Shown piece after piece: positions 1 through 7,331 of a stretch of 12,633 bases of DNA. A program made the translations under genes and the position numbers. The notes under the pieces are model-generated. The model was given only the letters and a program-made list of their open reading frames with translations, was not told the origin of the DNA and did not search any database. The DNA is from an uncultured Bacteroidota bacterium. GTDB taxonomy: Bacteria; Bacteroidota; Bacteroidia; Chitinophagales; Chitinophagaceae. The first letter of the stretch is position 1. Each line of letters opens with the position of its first letter. The DNA is taken from positions 1 through 12,633 of the forward strand of contig CAIZLI010000308.1 of assembly GCA_903933765.1 (NCBI GenBank), given 5' to 3'.

Positions 1-240
1 ATTATCTTGGTTTTCTGGTTTTTCATGATACGTCCACAAGCTAAAAAAGCAAAAGAGCAAAAGAAATTTATTGATACAATGCAAAAGGGTGATAAAGTAG
101 TTACCATTGCTGGTATCCATGGTACAATCAATAAAGTGAACGAAGACAATACCATTCAATTGGAAGTGAGCCCAGGAAGTTATTTAAAGATCGAAAGATC
201 TTCTATTAGCTTAGAGTGGTCTCAAGCAATCAACAAATAA
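1..240 (+). CDS. yajC: Preprotein translocase subunit YajC (5' end outside window)
   Basis: YajC is a small inner-membrane protein that associates with SecDF and the SecYEG translocon. The reading frame is open from base 1, so the true start lies upstream; a TTG at base 7 is not a credible start because it would cut into the membrane helix. What remains shows the end of the single transmembrane segment (VFWFFMIRP), the family hallmark of a hydrophobic helix ending in a YFxxIRPQ-like motif, then a basic run (KKAKEQKK) on the cytoplasmic side and the conserved core KGDKVVTIAGIHGTI, followed by a beta-rich tail with LEVSPGSYLKIERSSI. It ends at TAA 238-240, as expected for a YajC of roughly 90-110 residues. 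A strong terminator follows 20 bp later and coaE after that. YajC next to coaE is, from memory, a recurrent order in Bacteroidota. Confidence 0.93.
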   Translation: MILVFWFFMIRPQAKKAKEQKKFIDTMQKGDKVVTIAGIHGTINKVNEDNTIQLEVSPGSYLKIERSSISLEWSQAINK

Positions 241-260
241 GACAATTATTTAAATGATAC

Positions 261-310
261 AATCCGAAATTAGCCTCCAATAAATTGGAAACTGATTTCG
301 GATTTTTTTT
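261..310 (+). terminator. Rho-independent terminator after yajC, abutting coaE
   Basis: The arm AATCCGAAAT (261-270) is perfectly complementary to ATTTCGGATT (295-304). The stem extends inward by three further pairs (271-273 with 292-294, one of them G-U). A small inner hairpin, TCCAA (276-280) with TTGGA (285-289), caps it. Eight consecutive T residues occupy 303-310. This is a textbook intrinsic terminator on the plus strand. It lies 20 bp after the yajC stop and its T tract ends 9 bp before the coaE ATG, leaving no room for a separate coaE promoter downstream of it. Confidence 0.88.
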
Positions 311-319
311 GAATAGCAT

Positions 320-907
320 ATGGCAAAAATGATTGGTTTAACAGGAGGGATTGGCTCTGGAAAGTCAGTGGTCGCAAAAGTGTTTGCAACCCTTGGTATT
401 CCTGTGTTCAATGCCGATGAAGAAGCCAAGCGTATAATGCAAACCAGCCCTGAAATAAAAGCAAAGTTGATCCAACAATTTGGAACGGATATTTACAACG
501 AGTCTGGATTGGATAAAGAAAAATTAGCAGGTATTGTGTTCAATGAGCCCTTTCAATTACAATTACTCAATGCCATTGTGCACCCAGTGACCATACAAGC
601 CGCAAAAGATTGGGCAGCAAAACAAACCAGTCCTTATGTCATTAAAGAAGCTGCCTTGATTTTTGAATCAGGAGCTGCAGATGGATTATTGAAAGTGATT
701 GGTGTAACAGCGCCTTTGTCGCTTAGAACCCATAGGGTGATGCAAAGAGATGGCATCACAAAAGACCAAGTTGATGCACGCATGCGCAATCAAATTTCGG
801 ATACCATTAAAATGCGCTTATGTGATTATGTGATTGAGAATAACAATCAGCAAATGGTCATCCCACAAGTCTTAGCAATAGACAAAGCTATCCGATCGGC
901 TTTGTAA
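320..907 (+). CDS. coaE: Dephospho-CoA kinase
   Basis: CoaE phosphorylates the 3'-hydroxyl of dephospho-CoA with ATP, the final step of coenzyme A synthesis in the cytoplasm. The 195-residue protein has the family length. Visible motifs are the P-loop GGIGSGKS (residues 9-16), the NADEEAK segment with the conserved aspartate D33, the HP pair at 88-89, ALIFESG (112-118), a lid region with HRVMQRD (138-144) and RMRNQ (154-158), and the C-terminal CDYVIENN (168-175), which is the classic CoaE DxVIxN signature. The ATG at 320 is used; an alternative ATG at 329 would give a protein beginning MIGLTGG, equally compatible with the family. A terminator hairpin sits directly upstream, so expression probably depends on read-through from yajC or on a weak upstream promoter. 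Its 3' end overlaps the convergent methyltransferase gene by 20 bp. Confidence 0.95.
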   Translation: MAKMIGLTGGIGSGKSVVAKVFATLGIPVFNADEEAKRIMQTSPEIKAKLIQQFGTDIYNESGLDKEKLAGIVFNEPFQLQLLNAIVHPVTIQAAKDWAAKQTSPYVIKEAALIFESGAADGLLKVIGVTAPLSLRTHRVMQRDGITKDQVDARMRNQISDTIKMRLCDYVIENNNQQMVIPQVLAIDKAIRSAL

Positions 908-1847
908 TTTTATAACACCAACGTTTCAATCTTCCTTCAAAATCAAATGGCGTAGTGGCTTTGGTGATATCTTTAATTTGCGTACTCTTTATTTGTTCAG
1001 CATCAATAATGAACTGCGTAAAATTGGTGCTAAAATATAAAATTCCTCCAGGCTTCATCGCTTTTAGCATATCATTGATCAATTCAACATGGTCTCTTTG
1101 AATATCTAAAATATCCTTCATTCTTTTACTATTGCTAAAAGTAGGAGGATCCATCACCACTAAATCATAAAAATTAACGGGCAATGTTTTTAAATATTGT
1201 TTGACATCTGCATGAATAAATTGATACGCCGATGAAGGGGCTATTTGATTGAGTTTAAAATTTTCTTCGCTCCAACTTAAATAAGTTTTAGATAAATCAA
1301 CGGATGTAACAGATTTAGCGCCTGCTTTAGCTGCATACACAGAAAAAGAACTGGTATAGGAAAACAAATTTAAAAAATGGGTATCCTTTGCTTCTGCTTG
1401 GACCATTTGTCTTGTGACACGATGGTCTAAAAATAAGCCGGTATCTAAGTAGTCGGTTAGGTTAACTAAAAATTGTAAACCGTTTTCTTGAACGGTAATG
1501 ATTTTAGATTCCGTCACGGCTTCTTTTTCGTATTGCCCTTCACGATGAGACATACGCTTGCGCAGTTTCACATACATTTTGTCTGTAGGTACACCAGTCA
1601 TGTCTGCAATAATTCTTTTGGTTTCATTGAACCAAATCTCATGTTCCCCGTCCGTTAATGCATGTCGTCTGTTGTATTCAGCGATATATATATAGTCCTC
1701 ATAAAATTCCACACAAATGGGAAATTCGGGTAAGTCATGGTCATAGAGTCTCCAGCAAGATACATTTAGTCGCTTTGCTTGTTTTAAACGATGCTTATAA
1801 TTTTTAAGCAATCGATTTTCAAACATTTGAAATTTTTCTGGCGTCAT
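888..1847 (-). CDS. rlmK: Stand-alone RlmK-type class I SAM-dependent 23S rRNA methyltransferase
   Basis: The 319-residue protein matches, over its whole length, the C-terminal RlmK half of the E. coli RlmKL fusion, which makes m7G2069 in 23S rRNA. Recognised segments are the start MFENRLLKNYKH (8-19), CWRLYDHDLPEFP (31-43), the RlmI/RlmK signature VNLTDYLDTGLFLDHR (128-143), the SAM-binding NLFSYTSSFSVYAAKAGA (160-177), motif II acidic residue in SVDLS (182-186), and the motif IV block DPPTFSNSKRM (233-243). The PUA domain expected of RlmI (m5C1962) is absent, and so are the THUMP and RlmL domains of the fused enterobacterial protein. It begins 11 bp after the aminotransferase stop codon, so the two are probably co-transcribed. 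Function is inferred from sequence recalled from memory; the exact methylated base in this organism is not shown. Confidence 0.85.
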   Translation of the reverse strand: MTPEKFQMFENRLLKNYKHRLKQAKRLNVSCWRLYDHDLPEFPICVEFYEDYIYIAEYNRRHALTDGEHEIWFNETKRIIADMTGVPTDKMYVKLRKRMSHREGQYEKEAVTESKIITVQENGLQFLVNLTDYLDTGLFLDHRVTRQMVQAEAKDTHFLNLFSYTSSFSVYAAKAGAKSVTSVDLSKTYLSWSEENFKLNQIAPSSAYQFIHADVKQYLKTLPVNFYDLVVMDPPTFSNSKRMKDILDIQRDHVELINDMLKAMKPGGILYFSTNFTQFIIDAEQIKSTQIKDITKATTPFDFEGRLKRWCYKITKPIG

Positions 1848-1858
1848 GAATGCGGGGC

Positions 1859-3049
1859 TTATTTTAAAGTAGCCAATGCTTCTCTAATTCTTGCCCATGC
1901 TTTTTCGATATTCTCCATGCTGTTTGCAAAAGAGAAACGAACACAATGCGGTTCACCAAATGCATCTCCCATCACAGAAGAGACATGTGCTGTATTCAAT
2001 AAAAACATGCTAAGGTCTGATGCATTTTTAATTGTTTGTTGGCCATCAGATTTACCATAATAACTACTCACGTCTGGGAACACATAAAATGCACCTTCTG
2101 GTGAGAAACATTTAAATCCAGGCATAGCATTCACCAATGCTAAAGTGGTTGTTCTGCGACGTGTGAATTCTTCTGTCATCGCGATAGATGGTTTTAAGTC
2201 GCCCACCAAGGCAGCCACTGCGGCTTTCTGAGTGATAGAACTAGTACCTGAGGTAAACTGACCTTGTAGTTTTTCCATCGCTTTTGCTAAAGTAATATTG
2301 GAAGCAGTATAACCTAAACGCCAGCCAGTCATTGCAAAACCTTTACTTAATCCATTGATCACAATCACTTGGTCTTTGATCTCACTGAACTGAGCAATGC
2401 TTTCGTGTTTTCCAATAAAGTTGATGTATTCATAAATTTCATCCGATAAGATGGTGATTTGAGGATATTTTTTAAACAAGTTCGCCAATGCTTCTAATTC
2501 AGCTTTGTTATATACCGCACCAGAAGGATTACAAGGAGAGGAGAACATGAATACTTTTGTCTTTGGTGTAATGGCCGCTTCTATTTGTGCAGGGGTTGCT
2601 TTGAATCCAGCTTCAACAGTGGTTCTAATTTCAACCACTTTACCACGTGCAATTTTAACCAATTCAGAATAAGTCACCCAATAAGGCGTAGGGATGATCA
2701 CTTCATCACCTTCGTCTACTAAAGCCAATAATGCATTGGCTAAACTTTGCTTTGCCCCTGTGGATGTAATGATTTGTTCAGGGGTATAGTCTAGATTGTT
2801 ATCTCTTTTTAATTTAGTACAAACAGCTTCTCTTAAATCCAAAAAACCTGCGACTGGTGTGTAGTGGCTCCAGTTATCATTGATGGCTTTGATCGCTGCG
2901 TCTTTAATATGTTGTGGGGTATCAAAATCCGGCTCACCCAAACTTAAGTCTATTACATCTATACCTTTTGCCCTTAATTCACGACCTAATTTGGCCATTT
3001 TTAAAGTTTCTGGTTCACTAAATCTGTTTAAAAGAGAAGATAATTCCAT
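1859..3049 (-). CDS. aspC: Pyridoxal-phosphate-dependent aspartate aminotransferase (class I/II, Bacillus/Thermus subgroup)
   Basis: A fold-type I aminotransferase that exchanges amino groups between aspartate and 2-oxoglutarate, in the cytoplasm. The 396 residues match the subgroup length. Visible features are LSLGEPDFDTP (36-45), the TGAKQ turn (97-101), PTPYWVTY (120-127, aromatic ring stacking on PLP), SSPCNPSGAVY (170-180) with N174, SDEIYEY (202-208) with D203 and Y206, the PLP-binding lysine K236 in GLSKGFAMTGWRLGY (233-247), and R371 in VRFSFA, which binds the substrate alpha-carboxylate. In the Thermus enzyme the lysine equivalent to K100 helps recognise the distal carboxylate, so its presence supports aspartate as substrate. 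Related enzymes in this subgroup can also act on prephenate or aromatic acids, so specificity is less certain than the fold. First gene of a probable operon with the methyltransferase; divergent from sdaA. Confidence 0.88.
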   Translation of the reverse strand: MELSSLLNRFSEPETLKMAKLGRELRAKGIDVIDLSLGEPDFDTPQHIKDAAIKAINDNWSHYTPVAGFLDLREAVCTKLKRDNNLDYTPEQIITSTGAKQSLANALLALVDEGDEVIIPTPYWVTYSELVKIARGKVVEIRTTVEAGFKATPAQIEAAITPKTKVFMFSSPCNPSGAVYNKAELEALANLFKKYPQITILSDEIYEYINFIGKHESIAQFSEIKDQVIVINGLSKGFAMTGWRLGYTASNITLAKAMEKLQGQFTSGTSSITQKAAVAALVGDLKPSIAMTEEFTRRRTTTLALVNAMPGFKCFSPEGAFYVFPDVSSYYGKSDGQQTIKNASDLSMFLLNTAHVSSVMGDAFGEPHCVRFSFANSMENIEKAWARIREALATLK

Positions 3050-3136
3050 AGTGTTTTATTTGTGATTCAAATTTCGCAAATAATTGCCAAAAAGCCATCC
3101 TTTTTACTTTGCATTTAGGATTAAATTATGCCCCAA

Positions 3137-3170
3137 TTGTGCATATCTATTGTAAACTCACTTACATTTG
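3137..3170 (+). promoter_or_regulatory. Putative Bacteroidota-type promoter for sdaA
   Basis: TACATTTG at 3163-3170 is an exact match to the Bacteroidota -7 element TAnnTTTG, with a TTG at 3137-3139 as a possible -33 element 23 bp upstream, at the long end of the 17-23 bp spacing described for Flavobacterium. Transcription would begin within a few bases of the ATG at 3179, giving a nearly leaderless mRNA. The position argues against the longer reading frame that starts at 3128. Prediction from motif only. Confidence 0.5.
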
Positions 3171-3178
3171 TTTTAGCT

Positions 3179-4681
3179 ATGGAAAAGTTCATCTCTGTCT
3201 TTGATATGTTTAAAATTGGCGTAGGACCTTCTAGTTCCCATACCCTAGGACCTTGGTTAGCGGCAAAGCATGTGATGAAAAGGGTTAGTGCTTTATCGGG
3301 CGTCAATCATATCAATGCTTTACATGTTTACCTGTATGGTTCTTTGGCTAAAACAGGCAAGGGGCACGGCACAGATACCGCTATTTTAATGGGCTTGCAA
3401 GGAGAAGATCCTGTGATAACGGATACCCGTTTGATTGCTCAAAAAGTACAGAACATTAAGGATACGCATCATATTTTATTAGATGGCGTACATGAGATTG
3501 AATTCAACTACAACGATCATTTAGTTTTTTTAAAAGATAAAAGTTTGCCTTATCATCCCAATGCAATGCAATTCGTGATTGAATTAAAGGATAAAGTAAA
3601 AACCTATACCTATTATTCGGTTGGAGGTGGTTTTATAGAAACAGAAGCTTCAGAAGATGGTTTAGAATTAGGAAAGATAATTGAAGATAAAAAGGAAACC
3701 AATATCGAAGTACCTTTTAATTTTTTTTCAACCAATGATTTAATTCATTGGTGTATTAAAACAGGATTACCTATTTCTGATATTGTCAGGGAAAACGAAA
3801 AGCAATTGCATACCGAGCAAGCTTTGGAAGAAGGCTTGGATCGATTATGGAAGACAATGTTGGATTGTATTTTTAAAGGGGTGCATGCAAATGGTATTTT
3901 ACCTGGTGGATTACAAGTGCACCGAAGAGCATCCGATTTAAATGCTAAATTATTAAAGCAAGACAATGATGCGGATAAGACTGGTACAGAAAGTAATATT
4001 GTAGTAAACGATGAGGTAACAAAAAATATTGAGCAGTGGATGCAACAAATCCAAAGTGGTGGCGGGGACTTTTCTTATATTTTAGATTGGGTAAGTTGTT
4101 TTGCATTGGCTGTGAACGAAGAGAATGCAAGTTTTGGTAGGGTAGTGACTGCTCCAACAAATGGTGCTGCTGGTGTGATTCCTGCAGTGTTAATGTATGC
4201 GATTAATTTTTGCAACAAAGGAAGTCAAGAAGACATTCATAAATTTTTATTGACTGCGAATGCAATAGGTATTTTATTTAAAAACGGTGCTACTATATCT
4301 GCTGCAATGGGTGGATGTCAGGCAGAGATTGGGGTTTCATCAGCAATGGCAGCAGCAGGTTTAACAGAATTATTAGGGGGCAATCAACGACAAGTTTTAA
4401 TGGCTGGAGAAATTGCCATGGAACATCATTTAGGTTTAACCTGTGATCCGGTGGGTGGATTGGTTCAGATACCTTGTATTGAACGCAATACCATGGGTGC
4501 GATCAAAGCCATAACTGCTGCGCAATTGGCATTGCAGAGTAAACCAGATTATGCCTTGGTAAGTTTGGATAAAGTAATTCATACCATGTGGCAAACCGCA
4601 TTGGATATGAATGTGAAATACAAAGAGACTGCGGATGGTGGATTGGCCATGCAAATTCCAATAGGATTAGCGGAATGTTAA
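3179..4681 (+). CDS. sdaA: L-serine ammonia-lyase, iron-sulfur dependent (single chain)
   Basis: Deaminates L-serine to pyruvate and ammonia with a [4Fe-4S] cluster acting as Lewis acid. The 500 residues carry the small ACT-like beta domain first ([22 protein letters not shown], from residue 5) and the catalytic alpha domain after about residue 185. Catalytic-domain landmarks are [11 protein letters not shown] (241-251), [22 protein letters not shown] (309-330), [13 protein letters not shown] (378-390) and the [17 protein letters not shown] block (421-437). Cluster ligands are predicted as C380, C422 and C433; their 42 and 11 residue spacing equals that recalled for the Legionella enzyme. The last residue, C500, matches the C-terminal cysteine that folds into the active site of that enzyme. 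The protein is longer than E. coli SdaA (454) mainly through a polar insertion of about 30 residues near 260-298. The ATG at 3179 is preferred over 3128 because homologues begin [16 protein letters not shown] and a promoter motif lies between the two. Confidence 0.93.
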   Translation: MEKFISVFDMFKIGVGPSSSHTLGPWLAAKHVMKRVSALSGVNHINALHVYLYGSLAKTGKGHGTDTAILMGLQGEDPVITDTRLIAQKVQNIKDTHHILLDGVHEIEFNYNDHLVFLKDKSLPYHPNAMQFVIELKDKVKTYTYYSVGGGFIETEASEDGLELGKIIEDKKETNIEVPFNFFSTNDLIHWCIKTGLPISDIVRENEKQLHTEQALEEGLDRLWKTMLDCIFKGVHANGILPGGLQVHRRASDLNAKLLKQDNDADKTGTESNIVVNDEVTKNIEQWMQQIQSGGGDFSYILDWVSCFALAVNEENASFGRVVTAPTNGAAGVIPAVLMYAINFCNKGSQEDIHKFLLTANAIGILFKNGATISAAMGGCQAEIGVSSAMAAAGLTELLGGNQRQVLMAGEIAMEHHLGLTCDPVGGLVQIPCIERNTMGAIKAITAAQLALQSKPDYALVSLDKVIHTMWQTALDMNVKYKETADGGLAMQIPIGLAEC

Positions 4682-5835
4682 GCTTCTATTGCAGCTTCAT
4701 CTACCAAACTAAAATCTTGGATCACATTGTACAATGTCCCGCGTTCAATCGGTGTTCTTTTTGCTTGTTTGATTAAACGCACCAATTCCAAAGTGGTCAT
4801 AGCAGGATTTTGTTCTTCACTACCAGCCATAGAGTAAATCTTAGTAGTATCATCGATGGTGCCATCAATATCATTCACACCATAACTTAAGGTCAATTGT
4901 GCCACCTGTCTTCCTAACATTGGCCAGTAGGCTTTGACATGTGGGAAATTATCCAAGTACAATCTTGAGATCGCGTACATTTTTAAATCTTCGAGCATGG
5001 TGGATTCTGGCACATCATGCATTTCATTGTCTTTGTTTCTAAACTTAAGCGGGATGAATGTATTGAAGCCTTTCGTTTTATCTTGTAATTGTCTTAAGCG
5101 TTCCATATGGTCTACACGGTGTTCGTATTTTTCGATATGGCCATACAACAAAGTAGCATTGCTATGCATACCAAGTTCATGCGCTGTTTGGTGAATTTCC
5201 AACCATCCATTGGCATCCACTTTATCGTCACAAATAATGGTACGAACATCGGGATGAAAAATTTCGGCCCCACCACCAGGCAAAGAATCCAATCCGGCTT
5301 CATGTGCTAAACGCATGCCTTCTTGAATAGATACTTTTGCTTTGCGGAACATATAATCCAGTTCAACCGGCGTAAATGCTTTGATATGTAATTCGGGACG
5401 ATGTGCTTTAATGGCACGCATCAAGTCCAAGAAAAATGCTAAAGTTAATTTAGGATGCACACCCCCTACAATATGTACTTCTGTTACTGGCTTGCCATCA
5501 TAAGAACGAACAATATCCATCATTTGGTCTATTGTTAATTCCCATCCTTCTTCTTTGTGCGCGTATAATTTTGAATAAGAACAAAACTTACAAGAGAAGA
5601 CGCAGACATTGGTTGGTTCAATATGAAAATTGCGATTGAAATAAGTAATATCACCGTGCAATTCATTTCTTTTCCAGTTGGCCAATGCGCCTACATAGGG
5701 AAGGGATGATTTTTCGAACAAGGCAACCCCATCTTCAAAACTGATACGTTCGTTTTGAATGATTTTTTGACCAATGGTTTTTAAAATTGGATCTACTTGC
5801 GCATCTACCAACACTTGAATTTGTGCCTTGTTCAT
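4678..5835 (-). CDS. mqnE: Aminodeoxyfutalosine synthase (radical SAM, menaquinone futalosine pathway)
   Basis: MqnE cleaves S-adenosylmethionine and adds the adenosyl radical to 3-[(1-carboxyvinyl)oxy]benzoate, giving aminodeoxyfutalosine in the alternative menaquinone route. The 385-residue protein has the radical-SAM CxxxCxxC motif at C78, C82 and C85, inside [18 protein letters not shown] (71-88). Other family blocks are [12 protein letters not shown] (119-130), [10 protein letters not shown] (150-159), [10 protein letters not shown] (184-193), [23 protein letters not shown] (211-233), [15 protein letters not shown] (238-252) and [10 protein letters not shown] (256-265). The sister enzyme MqnC shares the GGGAEI block but lacks the WLEIH...SNAT(L/M)(L/F)(Y/F)GHIE and FNxFIPL pattern, so MqnE is the better call. 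No other mqn gene lies in the window. The stop codon overlaps that of sdaA on the other strand by 4 bp. An exact TAnnTTTG element lies 20 bp upstream of the ATG. Confidence 0.92.
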   Translation of the reverse strand: MNKAQIQVLVDAQVDPILKTIGQKIIQNERISFEDGVALFEKSSLPYVGALANWKRNELHGDITYFNRNFHIEPTNVCVFSCKFCSYSKLYAHKEEGWELTIDQMMDIVRSYDGKPVTEVHIVGGVHPKLTLAFFLDLMRAIKAHRPELHIKAFTPVELDYMFRKAKVSIQEGMRLAHEAGLDSLPGGGAEIFHPDVRTIICDDKVDANGWLEIHQTAHELGMHSNATLLYGHIEKYEHRVDHMERLRQLQDKTKGFNTFIPLKFRNKDNEMHDVPESTMLEDLKMYAISRLYLDNFPHVKAYWPMLGRQVAQLTLSYGVNDIDGTIDDTTKIYSMAGSEEQNPAMTTLELVRLIKQAKRTPIERGTLYNVIQDFSLVDEAAIEA

Positions 5836-5854
5836 ATACTATGAAATTAGGCCA

Positions 5855-5862
5855 CAAAGTTA
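5855..5862 (-). promoter_or_regulatory. Putative -7 promoter element for mqnE
   Basis: On the minus strand this reads TAACTTTG, an exact match to the Bacteroidota TAnnTTTG element. It ends 19 bp before the mqnE ATG, implying a short leader of roughly 13 bases. At the expected -33 distance there is TGG rather than TTG, so the upstream box is imperfect. Motif-based prediction only. Confidence 0.5.
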
Positions 5863-5956
5863 GTCAATAAGCACTTGATTACCATCTTATGTTTAAAGTC
5901 TTTCCTTATAATTAGAATAAGCTTTAACCATGCATGAACAACTGGAATTTAAAAAA

Positions 5957-7219
5957 TTAACCAATTAAAATACCTGCAATACTTGCAGACAAATAGGAGG
6001 CTAATGTTCCAGCTAAAAGCGCTTTAAGACCTAATTCAGCAAGGTCTTTACGACGTGTTGGGGCAAGTTCACCAATACCACCAATTAACATACCTACACT
6101 ACTAAAATTGGCAAATCCACAAATAGCGATACTCACAATCAATAAACCTTTTTCGGTTACAATTGGGATCACTTTGCTGGTTAAACTTTTAAACGCAACA
6201 AATTCATTGATGGTTAATTTTTGACCCAATAATGTAGCTGCATTTTGTATATCCACAGTTGGGATGCCCATCGCCCAAGCCATTGGGTAAAATAATTTGC
6301 TAAAAATAAAGTTCAAACTTAAATCTAAATTAGCGCTAAAAAGATGCCCAATTTTCAATAGGCTCCAGTCCACTAAAGCGATTAATGCAATAAAACCAAT
6401 CAACATTGCAATCACGTTCATGGCAATTTTAAAACCATCTCCTGCACCATGTGTAATGGCGTCAATGGTATTGCTATACTGGCTCTTTACTTCTAAAGTC
6501 ACTTTTCCCATTGTTTGAGACACTTCTGTCTCTGGGAATAATATTTTTGCAATGACCAAAGCACCAGGTGCGGCCATCAAACTTGCTGTGATTAATTTTG
6601 GCGCTAAATCCATACCTGCTTGTGCGCCCATGTTTGCATACACTACCAATATACCACCAGCAATACAAGCCAAGCTTCCACTCATGCTCGCTAGAATTTC
6701 ACTTTTTGTCATTGTTGGTAAATAGGGACGAATCATCACCTGTGCTTCCACCTGTCCTACAAAGGCACTCGCTACATTACTCAATGCTTCTGCGCCACTC
6801 ACACGCATGATAAAATTCATTGCCTTGGCAATCACAGATATAATACGTTGCATGATACCAAAATGATAAAATAAAGCAACTAACACACATACTAATATAA
6901 TAGTGGCAGTAACATTAAATGCAAACACAAAACCACCATTGGTAAAATCGGTTGCGCCGGCAGGACCCATTGCGGCAACACCTCCGTATACAAATGCCGC
7001 ACCTTGACGCGCAAATTCTTCTATCTTACCCATGCCTTTTCCTAAAATCTGAAAGAACCTGGTAATCGCTGGTATTTTTAAGATCAAAATGCCAATGGTT
7101 AGTTGTAAGGCCAATCCACTTAGTACTAAACGGTAGTTGATTCTTTTTTTATTGTTAGAAAACAAAAAAGCAATCATTAAAATCAATACAATGCCTATCA
7201 AGCCTTGGAATCTTGCCAT
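5957..7219 (-). CDS. Concentrative nucleoside transporter (CNT/NupC family)
   Basis: An inner-membrane symporter that takes up nucleosides with sodium or protons. The 420 residues are strongly hydrophobic throughout. Domain order follows the CNT fold: N-terminal helices (about residues 6-50), the gate region around GGFVFAFNVTATIILV (95-110), the first hairpin with SAFVGQVEAQVMIRPYL (151-167), a middle helix region with HGAGDGFKIAMNVIAMLIGF (257-276), then GQKLTINEFVAF (332-343) and GFANFSSVGMLIGG (368-381). NEF and the ANFSS segment correspond to the ribose-binding residues in the Vibrio CNT structure; Q156 and E158 correspond to base-contacting residues. Where that structure has GQTEAP this protein has GQVEAQ, so substrate preference and coupling ion cannot be read off safely. 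It sits between mqnE and trxA on the same strand, but a terminator separates it from trxA. Confidence 0.92.
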   Translation of the reverse strand: MARFQGLIGIVLILMIAFLFSNNKKRINYRLVLSGLALQLTIGILILKIPAITRFFQILGKGMGKIEEFARQGAAFVYGGVAAMGPAGATDFTNGGFVFAFNVTATIILVCVLVALFYHFGIMQRIISVIAKAMNFIMRVSGAEALSNVASAFVGQVEAQVMIRPYLPTMTKSEILASMSGSLACIAGGILVVYANMGAQAGMDLAPKLITASLMAAPGALVIAKILFPETEVSQTMGKVTLEVKSQYSNTIDAITHGAGDGFKIAMNVIAMLIGFIALIALVDWSLLKIGHLFSANLDLSLNFIFSKLFYPMAWAMGIPTVDIQNAATLLGQKLTINEFVAFKSLTSKVIPIVTEKGLLIVSIAICGFANFSSVGMLIGGIGELAPTRRKDLAELGLKALLAGTLASYLSASIAGILIG

Positions 7220-7277
7220 GGGTTTTATTTAGAGCAGAAAGGTAATTAATTTATTGTTATTTTTTGATTGCAGCACA

Positions 7278-7312
7278 TAAAAAATCCCACTCAGTTGAAT
7301 GAGCAGGATTTT
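7278..7312 (-). terminator. Intrinsic terminator downstream of trxA
   Basis: Bases 7281-7293 and 7300-7312 form a 13 bp stem with two G-U pairs and a six-base loop. On the minus strand it is followed by a T tract (plus-strand A run 7279-7284). It begins 19 bp after the trxA stop codon, so it most likely ends trxA transcripts and isolates the transporter gene downstream. The plus-strand side also has an AT-rich tail, but no plus-strand gene is nearby to need it. Confidence 0.8.
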
Positions 7313-7331
7313 ATAAAATTTGATGTATCAA

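Noticed and set aside
1791..2060. Open frame of 89 codons on the plus strand opposite the aminotransferase/methyltransferase junction.
   Set aside because: Lies antisense to two well-conserved genes and its translation has no recognisable domain; a shadow frame.
5938..5968. AT-rich inverted repeat (TTAA/TTAA) at the end of the nucleoside transporter gene, considered as a terminator.
   Set aside because: Only four A-T pairs in the stem, so it would not be stable enough to call.
7237..7244. TACCTTTC on the minus strand before the nucleoside transporter gene.
   Set aside because: The last base departs from TAnnTTTG and there is no upstream TTG at the right spacing, although a promoter must lie in this gap if the trxA terminator is efficient.
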